This document shows positions 57,867 to 64,000 of a stretch of DNA of 64,000 nt, in pieces. The stretch is taken from positions 682,001-746,000 of the forward strand of contig NZ_LXYU01000001.1 in assembly GCF_001952075.1 (NCBI RefSeq). The letters run 5' to 3'. This stretch comes from Ditibartonella apis (GTDB lineage: Bacteria > Pseudomonadota > Alphaproteobacteria > Rhizobiales > Rhizobiaceae). Position numbers and translations under genes: made by a program. Numbering within the stretch: the first letter of the stretch is position 1; each line of letters begins with the position of its first letter. Under the pieces are notes generated by a model, which saw only the letters and a program-made list of their open reading frames with translations, did no database searches and was not told the DNA's origin.

Positions 57867-58666
57867 AAACGGTAAAACCGGTTGCTATTTTTGATGCAGG
57901 TATCGGCTCCTATGCCATTGTGGATCTGTTACATAAAAGGCAGCCGAAGCGCGATATCCTCTATTTTGCCGATCGGGCGCATTTCCCATATGGAAAAAAG
58001 ACAGCTGACGAGCTTGTCGGAATTGTCAAACAGACGTTCGAACGATTGATGCGCTATGACCCGTCGGCTATTATTATGGCTTCGAATGCGCCTTCTATCA
58101 TGGTGTTTGATCGCGTCAAAGAGAGTTCACCCGTGCCACTTTATGGTGTGTTTCCGCCGCTTGAAGAAGCAGAAAGCGTAAGCCGCAGCGGCTTTGTGGC
58201 AATTATGGGAGTGGCTTCGATGGTGGCAAGCGAAATGGGCAGAGCGTTTGTCAAAAACCACAGCAAAAAGCCGGAAAATGTTGCTCTCGTGAATGCTTCG
58301 GCGATGGTTGAATTGGTCGAGAGTGGAACTTTTCTTTTTGATCCTCAAAAGACACAGGCAGAAGTCACCCGTTTCATGGAAGACTTGCTTGCACGATATC
58401 CTTCGGTTGATACATGCACGCTTTCAAGTACCCATCTACCATGGCTTAAAAGCTTCTTTGAAAAAGCAGCACCGCAATGTCGTTTTCTTGATCCAGCGGA
58501 AAGCATCATTGCAAAACTTGATAAAAGTGATGAAGGAAGCGGCTTTATTCAGGGGCTTGTAACCGAAAGTGCCGAATATCGGCTGCGCGATTTCGAAAAT
58601 ATGTTGCATAAGCTTGATGTCAACATTCCTTTGGAAGTTGTTAGAGACAACCGGAATTTTTCTTAA
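57863..58666 (+). CDS. glutamate racemase homologue lacking both catalytic cysteines
   Basis: 267 residues with the Asp/Glu racemase fold of Mur[15 protein letters not shown] (10-23), [14 protein letters not shown] and [14 protein letters not shown]. In active MurI the two acid-base cysteines lie in ACNTAS and GCTHYP; here these read MASNAPS (Ser74) and LSSTHLP (Ser189). The first-loop serine (DSG) is also alanine. It overlaps yacG by 4 bases. It is probably not a racemase; it might bind a ligand or gyrase, as some MurI proteins do. A nearby Cys185 could be a shifted residue, but that seems unlikely. Confidence 0.85.
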   Translation: MKTVKPVAIFDAGIGSYAIVDLLHKRQPKRDILYFADRAHFPYGKKTADELVGIVKQTFERLMRYDPSAIIMASNAPSIMVFDRVKESSPVPLYGVFPPLEEAESVSRSGFVAIMGVASMVASEMGRAFVKNHSKKPENVALVNASAMVELVESGTFLFDPQKTQAEVTRFMEDLLARYPSVDTCTLSSTHLPWLKSFFEKAAPQCRFLDPAESIIAKLDKSDEGSGFIQGLVTESAEYRLRDFENMLHKLDVNIPLEVVRDNRNFS

Positions 58667-58747
58667 AAACAATTTTCCCCGATTAAAGAGTGTTACCGTG
58701 ATTCTTGCGGGCTTGCGCATTTTGTCGTTTTTCAGACTGTTTTTGAT

Positions 58748-58776
58748 CTTGTCGAATTTGAATGCAACTCCCATAT
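58748..58776 (+). promoter_or_regulatory. candidate RpoH (sigma-32) promoter for clpB
   Basis: CTTGTC (58748-58753), a 16-base spacer, then CCCATAT (58770-58776), resembling the heat-shock pattern CTTG-N(14-18)-CCCAT. It is 89 bases before the clpB ATG. Not a perfect match. Confidence 0.4.
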
Positions 58777-58864
58777 CAGGTGACGAGTACGGCTTGCCTA
58801 GAAGGGAGCTTGTCACTTCAACCCCGTAATGCCGTTTTATGGATTATGGGAAAAGGAGACGAGA

Positions 58865-61549
58865 ATGAATTTAGAAAAATATACCGAGCGGGTGCAGGGG
58901 TTCCTACAATCTGCACAAAACTTTGCCTTATCATCAGACAATCAGCAGTTTGTACCGGAACATCTGTTAAAGGTATTGCTGGACGACAATGAAGGCCTAT
59001 GTGCATCATTGATCGAGAAGGCGGGTGGCAATGTAAAAGCAGCAAAAGATGCTTTGGCAACAGCGCTAGCAGCATTGCCTAAAGTCAGTGGCGGCAATGG
59101 ACAGCTTTATATGTCCGAACCGATGGCAAAGGTTTTTAACCGGGCTGAAGAATTGGCTGAAAAAGCCGGTGACAGCTTTGTGACAGTCGAGCGCCTTTTG
59201 CAAGCGCTCCTGATGGAACCGAACGCAAAAACAGCAGACATTCTTTCCAAAAGCGGGATCACGCCAACGGCGTTAAATAAGGCGATCAATGAAATGAGAA
59301 AAGGACGCACAGCTGATTCGGCTAATGCCGAAGCACAGTATGACGCATTGAAAAAATATGCACGCGATCTGACAAAAGATGCGCGCGAAGGGAAACTTGA
59401 TCCGGTTATCGGGCGTGATGAAGAAATCCGCCGGACAATTCAGGTGTTGTCACGGCGCACCAAAAACAATCCGGTGCTGATTGGTGAACCGGGCGTTGGT
59501 AAAACGGCAATTGTCGAAGGACTTGCTTTGCGTATTGTGAATGGTGATGTTCCTGAAACTTTGCGTGACAAATCGCTTTTGGCCCTTGATATGGGAGCAT
59601 TGATTGCCGGTGCAAAATATCGTGGCGAGTTCGAAGAGCGTTTGAAAGCTGTTTTGACAGAAGTTCAGGCAGCAAACGGCGAGATCATCCTGTTTATTGA
59701 TGAAATGCACACTTTGGTTGGTGCCGGTAAATCCGATGGCGCTATGGACGCATCCAACCTGTTGAAACCCGCCCTTGCCCGTGGCGAACTTCATTGTGTT
59801 GGCGCAACGACACTTGAAGAATATCGCAAATATGTTGAAAAAGATGCGGCTCTTGCCCGTCGTTTCCAACCGGTTTTTGTTGATGAGCCCAGTGTCGAAG
59901 ACACCATTTCGATTCTTCGTGGTATTAAGGAAAAATACGAGCAACACCATAAAGTCCGTATTTCGGATTCAGCCCTTGTTGCGGCTGCAACTTTGTCCAA
60001 CCGGTATATTACAGACCGGTTTTTGCCGGATAAAGCGATTGACCTTATTGATGAAGCGGCTTCAAGGCTGCGTATGCAGGTTGATTCCAAGCCGGAAGAA
60101 CTTGACGAAATTGATCGTCGTGTCATGCAGTTGAAAATCGAGCGGGAAGCTTTGAAAGCCGAAACCGATCCTGCATCGAAAGACCGTTTGGAAAAACTCG
60201 AAGATGAATTGGTCGAGCTTGAAGAACAATCGCATGAAATCACGGCAAAATGGCAATCGGAAAAACAGAAATTGGGTCATGCTGCCGAGTTGAAAAAACA
60301 GTTGGAAGCAGCACGCAACAATTTGGCAATTGCCCAACGTAACGGTGAATATCAGAAAGCCGGCGAGCTTTCCTACAGCATTATTCCACAATTAGCGAAG
60401 CAGTTGGAAGAAGCTGAAAGTCAGGAAAATCACGGTTCAATTCTGGAAGAAACTGTCACACCCGACCACATTGCACAAGTGGTATCGCGCTGGACCGGTA
60501 TTCCGGTTGATAGCATGCTGGAAGGCGAGCGTGAGAAACTTCTGAGAATGGAAGACGAGCTTGCCAAACGCGTCGTTGGACAGGGCGAGGCGATTCAGGC
60601 TGTTTCGCGGGCGGTACGTCGTGCACGTGCAGGCTTGCAAGACCCGAACAGGCCGATCGGCTCGTTCATTTTCTTAGGGCCAACAGGTGTTGGTAAAACC
60701 GAACTCACCAAGGCTCTCGCAAAGTTCCTGTTTCAGGACGAGACCGCAATGGTTCGTATCGACATGTCGGAATATATGGAAAAGCATTCGGTTGCCCGTT
60801 TGATCGGTGCTCCTCCGGGATATGTCGGCTATGAAGAAGGCGGTGCTTTGACCGAAGCGGTCCGTCGTCGGCCCTATCAGGTCATCCTGTTTGATGAAAT
60901 TGAAAAAGCCCATCCGGATGTTTTCAACGTTCTGTTGCAGGTGCTTGATGACGGGCGTTTGACCGATGGGCAGGGGCGCACTGTTGACTTCCGCAATACG
61001 CTTATCATTATGACATCAAATCTGGGTGCCGAATATTTGACAGCGCTTGATGATAATGAAGAAGCTGAAAAAGCCCGTGACGATGTTATGGCTGTTGTGA
61101 AAGCTGCTTTCAGGCCGGAATTCCTCAACCGTGTCGATGAAATCATCCTGTTTCACCGGTTGCACCGGAAAGAAATGGGAGCCATTGTCGATATCCAGTT
61201 GCAACGTTTGCAATCATTATTGTCGGATCGGAAGATCAAACTTGTTATTGACGATAGTGCTCGTGAATTTCTTGCCGACAAGGGTTACGACCCTGCTTAT
61301 GGTGCACGGCCTCTTAAACGGGTTATCCAGAGAGAAGTTCAGGATCCACTTGCCGAAAGGTTGCTGATCGGTGATATTCTTGACGGCTCTACAGTCAATA
61401 TTTCACGTGCTTCCGATCGTCTGATTTTTACGCCAACTCCGGCTCATCCTGTTGATGAATCGAAGGTGGAAGAAAAGGAAGCCGAAAGCACGGATAACAA
61501 AGACGACAAAAAGAAATCCGATGCAAAACAAAATAAGCCCAAGAAATAA
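58865..61549 (+). CDS. clpB: ClpB, protein disaggregase chaperone
   Basis: 894 residues. With DnaK it pulls proteins out of aggregates after heat stress. The N domain (about 1-145) begins [21 protein letters not shown]-1 has Walker A GEPGVGKT near residue 206, then a coiled-coil middle domain (about 400-530), then AAA-2 with GPTGVGKT near 606 and [30 protein letters not shown] Lys/Glu/Asp-rich tail of about 30 residues ends the protein. I chose the ATG at 58865, directly after AAGGAG. A strong terminator follows. Confidence 0.97.
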   Translation: MNLEKYTERVQGFLQSAQNFALSSDNQQFVPEHLLKVLLDDNEGLCASLIEKAGGNVKAAKDALATALAALPKVSGGNGQLYMSEPMAKVFNRAEELAEKAGDSFVTVERLLQALLMEPNAKTADILSKSGITPTALNKAINEMRKGRTADSANAEAQYDALKKYARDLTKDAREGKLDPVIGRDEEIRRTIQVLSRRTKNNPVLIGEPGVGKTAIVEGLALRIVNGDVPETLRDKSLLALDMGALIAGAKYRGEFEERLKAVLTEVQAANGEIILFIDEMHTLVGAGKSDGAMDASNLLKPALARGELHCVGATTLEEYRKYVEKDAALARRFQPVFVDEPSVEDTISILRGIKEKYEQHHKVRISDSALVAAATLSNRYITDRFLPDKAIDLIDEAASRLRMQVDSKPEELDEIDRRVMQLKIEREALKAETDPASKDRLEKLEDELVELEEQSHEITAKWQSEKQKLGHAAELKKQLEAARNNLAIAQRNGEYQKAGELSYSIIPQLAKQLEEAESQENHGSILEETVTPDHIAQVVSRWTGIPVDSMLEGEREKLLRMEDELAKRVVGQGEAIQAVSRAVRRARAGLQDPNRPIGSFIFLGPTGVGKTELTKALAKFLFQDETAMVRIDMSEYMEKHSVARLIGAPPGYVGYEEGGALTEAVRRRPYQVILFDEIEKAHPDVFNVLLQVLDDGRLTDGQGRTVDFRNTLIIMTSNLGAEYLTALDDNEEAEKARDDVMAVVKAAFRPEFLNRVDEIILFHRLHRKEMGAIVDIQLQRLQSLLSDRKIKLVIDDSAREFLADKGYDPAYGARPLKRVIQREVQDPLAERLLIGDILDGSTVNISRASDRLIFTPTPAHPVDESKVEEKEAESTDNKDDKKKSDAKQNKPKK

Positions 61550-61566
61550 TAGCTTAGGCTCATGAA

Positions 61567-61602
61567 AAAAGGCCACTTTTCACAAGTGGCCTTTTCTTTA
61601 GG
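61567..61602 (+). terminator. terminator of clpB
   Basis: The stem AAAAGGCCACTT/AAGTGGCCTTTT (12 bp, loop TTCAC) with a T-rich tail, 18 bases after the clpB stop. It also ends transcripts from the convergent gene. Confidence 0.92.
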
Positions 61603-61619
61603 TTGAACTTTGATTTTCT

Positions 61620-62162
61620 TTATTGGGCAGGCGTTGCTACTGGTTCTTCGACCGGCTGTTTGGCAACCGGCGAGGTGTCGACCGTGATACCGGCGACAAG
61701 ATGACCTTTACGATAATCGTAGATAACAAGTTCGGTGTTGCCCTCAGGTGTCAATGTTTCAAGCGCAATCATATCGTTCGAAAGGCTTTGCGAGAGGATA
61801 CGGGTTCCTTGTGGCAAAGCAATCGAACGTTTGATGAATTCAGGAACAGCGGGTGCCGGTGCTTTTGCGTCACTTGCTGCATTATTGTCAGTCTCTGCAC
61901 CGGGAACCGGATTTGCCTCTGTTTTTGTGACTTCAGCAGGTGTTTTGTCAGATGGCGAGGAAGTTACCTTGTAGATGACTGCTGCCAAAATAATTAAAAT
62001 CAGAATGATTGTTATGGCGATTGAAACAATCATCAAACGCATAAGCTTGCGTCTAACTTTTTCGACCGCAGGATCCAATTGCGTTTGTGGCTGCGCAGGC
62101 TGTTGGTTATACGGATCCTGATAATCCATATCCTCAAAACCGGACTGATAATCATCGCGCAT
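61620..62162 (-). CDS. single-pass membrane protein of unknown function
   Basis: 180 residues. A cytoplasmic Gln/Asp/Tyr-rich N-terminus (MRDDYQSGFEDMDYQDPYNQQ), a basic stretch, one membrane helix near residues 42-63 (VSIAITIILILIILAAVIYKV), then a Pro/Ala-rich linker and a small C-terminal domain, SIALPQGTRILSQSLSNDMIALETLTPEGNTELVIYDYRKGHLVAGI. That C-terminal pattern recurs in rhizobial envelope proteins, but I know of no function. I chose the ATG at 62162 (GGAG 8 bases upstream); an earlier in-frame ATG at 62192 lacks one. Confidence 0.72.
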   Translation of the reverse strand: MRDDYQSGFEDMDYQDPYNQQPAQPQTQLDPAVEKVRRKLMRLMIVSIAITIILILIILAAVIYKVTSSPSDKTPAEVTKTEANPVPGAETDNNAASDAKAPAPAVPEFIKRSIALPQGTRILSQSLSNDMIALETLTPEGNTELVIYDYRKGHLVAGITVDTSPVAKQPVEEPVATPAQ

Positions 62163-62319
62163 AGAAAATTCTCCATTAATAATGCCCCGCATTTACGAGT
62201 TTCGCGGCCATCTTTCAATGGAAAATAAATTTTTTAAGCTTTGGTGAACAGTTCGCTAATTTAACAAAAAACACTTCTTCACTTAAACTTTATGTCAGAG
62301 TAATTCTATTTACTCATCA

Positions 62320-62679
62320 TTACGCTGCCGGCTTGGTGGCGACTTTATCATTCGAGGCAATCGGTTTGTCTATTTTTCGAAGAGGTACGGTCAACTCTTC
62401 ATCGTCACTGTCATCATTGGTCATTTCGACGATGAAATCGCCGTTCTCATCGACTCTCCAGTAAATGCTCAAGTCACCATTGACGAAATCCGGATCAGCT
62501 TTGATACATTGTCCGAAAACCATTTCATTGGTTTTGCCGATGTGATTGACAGACGGCAATAAATCCGCTTCGCATGCTTCATGCGTCGGGTATACTTTGA
62601 CCATGTCGTCCGCAGCATTGCAGGCCGAAAAACCATCTGTGCAGGAAACAAGCAACATTACGGCGATGACGGAATTCAT
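62320..62679 (-). CDS. small exported protein of unknown function
   Basis: 119 residues with an N-terminal hydrophobic stretch ending MLLVSCTDGFSACNAADD; the signal is short and could be a lipoprotein signal around Cys13 or cleaved near 24. The rest is acidic, with an acidic cluster (DDSDDEE) near residue 90 and a basic Lys-Pro-rich end. Cysteines at about 20, 33 and 58 could form a disulfide. No family recognised. The promoter region is in 62680-62867. Confidence 0.6.
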   Translation of the reverse strand: MNSVIAVMLLVSCTDGFSACNAADDMVKVYPTHEACEADLLPSVNHIGKTNEMVFGQCIKADPDFVNGDLSIYWRVDENGDFIVEMTNDDSDDEELTVPLRKIDKPIASNDKVATKPAA

Positions 62680-62867
62680 GATCGACCCCTTCAGGAAAAA
62701 ACTTTAACAAGTGGATGATTTTATCTTATTTGTGCAAGTATAACGGCTGTCGAAGCAATTTGTTCCGAAACAAAACACTTTTGATGGAAAGCGGTTTTAT
62801 TATGTCTGAATTAAGTTGAATTTTACGGCAATAATCACCGTGAAATTTAAAAACAGCCGAGCCGTAA

Positions 62868-63881
62868 TCAGTTGTAAAAATCGAAATATGTGTCCGGCAA
62901 AGCAAGGTGATAGACAACGCCATCGCCAGTAAATTCGAGACTTGCAGTTCCGCCTACGGAAATCGGAACAATCTTTTCCAAAACAGCGCTGCCAAAACAA
63001 GCCTTGCGGTCATCATCCGGCGTATGGCCTGGCGCAAACACTTCATACCAGGAAATATAAAGCTGCGAGGGACGCCCTTCGTCTCTTTTGATTTCACTTG
63101 TCACACGGACCAGTCCTTCAGGCTTTGAAAGTGCACCGTAGGAAAGAGAATTGACGATAAGTTCGTGAAACGCCAAACCGATATGCAAGGCTGCACCGGG
63201 AAACAGATAAGGATCTTCTCCCTCGACAGTAAACCTTTCTCGTTCCTTTCCAAGGTAGCTTGATGCCTGACTGATAAAAAGCTCGCGAAAATGGGCGCCA
63301 CGCCAATTGGAATCTGTAACGAGATCCTGAGAATGCGAAAGGGATTGGATACGCCCCTGGAATTTTCTTAAAAAAGTTTGCAGCGAATCGGTATAGCGCG
63401 CAGTCTGGCCCGCAACACTTTGGATAATAGCCAGAAGGTTTTTCGAACGATGGCTTAATTCCCGCAATAATGCTTTGAGAACTTGTTCGCGCCGTTGAAG
63501 TTCGGTGATATTCACGCCGGTTGTCAAAAGGCCAATAATTTCGCCTTCATCGTCACGGTGGCAATCAATAATAAATCTATACCATGAAATCCGGTGCGAC
63601 TTATTTTCGAAACGGGCTTCAATGGTTTCCATTTTACCTGTCTTGAGCACCTTTGATTTGATGGATTTCAGCTGATTGGTGAGCGGTTCTGGTAGAAAAT
63701 CGCTGTCAGAACACCCGATGCGCCATTTTTCTGCAAACAGTTGAGGCAGATTTTCTGCCCAGCGATAAACGAGATCGGGCGTCTCAAAAAGAACAAAAAC
63801 ATCAGCGCCGTGAATAGCCTGCACCAAGGCATTCACATGCGTTTTCTCAACCGCAAGAGCTGATTTGGATGCCGATGTCAT
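62868..63881 (-). CDS. HWE-family sensor histidine kinase with PAS domain
   Basis: 337 residues, soluble. A PAS-like sensor domain (about 15-130) is followed by an HWE kinase core: the phosphorylated His is in LLRELSHRSKNLLAIIQSVAG (His144), then an ATPase domain with GLAFHELIVNSLSYGAL (N box) and the W-X-E motif in LYISWYEV that names the family. It would phosphorylate a response regulator not present in the window. There is no membrane anchor, so it senses a cytoplasmic signal. Such kinases often work in the PhyR general stress pathway, which I cannot confirm here. Confidence 0.92.
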   Translation of the reverse strand: MTSASKSALAVEKTHVNALVQAIHGADVFVLFETPDLVYRWAENLPQLFAEKWRIGCSDSDFLPEPLTNQLKSIKSKVLKTGKMETIEARFENKSHRISWYRFIIDCHRDDEGEIIGLLTTGVNITELQRREQVLKALLRELSHRSKNLLAIIQSVAGQTARYTDSLQTFLRKFQGRIQSLSHSQDLVTDSNWRGAHFRELFISQASSYLGKERERFTVEGEDPYLFPGAALHIGLAFHELIVNSLSYGALSKPEGLVRVTSEIKRDEGRPSQLYISWYEVFAPGHTPDDDRKACFGSAVLEKIVPISVGGTASLEFTGDGVVYHLALPDTYFDFYN

Positions 63882-63929
63882 AAGGATTTTGAGACCTTCT
63901 CTTCTTTTCTGTTTTCAAGATAAAACGTG

Positions 63930-64000
63930 TTATTTCTTTGACGCATTTTCCTGAAAGAAGAGCGCCTGTGAAATGAGTGCCTTGACCATATCGGGATTGA
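63930..64000 (-). CDS. C-terminal end of an unidentified gene (runs off the window)
   Basis: The minus strand is open from the window edge to TAA at 63930-63932, and the last residues are NPDMVKALISQALFFQ followed by ENASKK. It precedes the HWE kinase gene by 48 bases on the same strand. Only about 23 codons are visible, too few to identify. Confidence 0.45.
   Translation of the reverse strand, partial: NPDMVKALISQALFFQENASKK

Overview
The window is one continuous bacterial chromosome segment of about 45% GC by eye, gene-dense, with no insertion sequence, prophage, CRISPR array or ribosomal RNA operon that I could find. Several families point to an alphaproteobacterium of the order Hyphomicrobiales: a TrcR/DUF1013 regulator, UPF0262, DUF2948, DUF4167, an MbfA iron exporter with an Irr-type ICE box, an HWE histidine kinase, and the murA-DUF2948-hisD-UPF0262-phosphatase-infA-maf-yacG order. 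Base composition and protein flavour suggest a Bartonella or Brucella relative, perhaps one of the gut Bartonella of bees; that is inference from memory, not a database match.

Layout. 1-9.3 kb (mostly minus strand): end of a FAD oxidoreductase gene, an ABC exporter, rpmE, yebC, ymdB, fau, a candidate 6S RNA, a TPR protein, rpmJ and purEK. 9.5-12.2 kb: a DUF465 protein, a quinone oxidoreductase and TrcR. 12.8-24 kb (plus strand): a cell-envelope block tolQ-tolR-tolA-tolB-pal-cpoB, followed by tilS, ftsH and glmM. 24.2-28.9 kb: an outer-membrane barrel protein, two small membrane-stress proteins, glycerate 2-kinase and an exbB-exbD pair with a possible RirA operator.

29.1-41.1 kb is the most striking part: a complete selenocysteine decoding kit (selA, selB, tRNA-Sec, selD) packed with fdhE and a three-subunit membrane formate dehydrogenase (fdoG-fdoH-fdoI). 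The large subunit has an in-frame TGA at codon 199 followed by a bacterial SECIS hairpin. SelD makes selenophosphate, SelA converts Ser-tRNA-Sec to Sec-tRNA-Sec, SelB delivers it to the TGA, FdhE helps mature the enzyme, and FdoGHI oxidises formate in the periplasm and passes electrons to quinone. The only Sec-containing protein seen in the window is FdoG, so the kit and its client travel together.

41.2-52.4 kb: dut, mbfA with an ICE box, an acetyltransferase, gluQ, a DsbB-like protein, a DedA-like protein, tRNA-Leu, an ArsC-like protein, a class III sirtuin, a large unclassified helical-repeat protein, an L,D-transpeptidase and tRNA-Thr. 52.5-58.7 kb: the murA-hisD-infA-maf-yacG block, ending in a glutamate-racemase homologue that has serine at both catalytic cysteine positions. 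58.7-64 kb: clpB with a possible heat-shock promoter, two envelope proteins of unknown function, an HWE sensor kinase and the end of one further gene.
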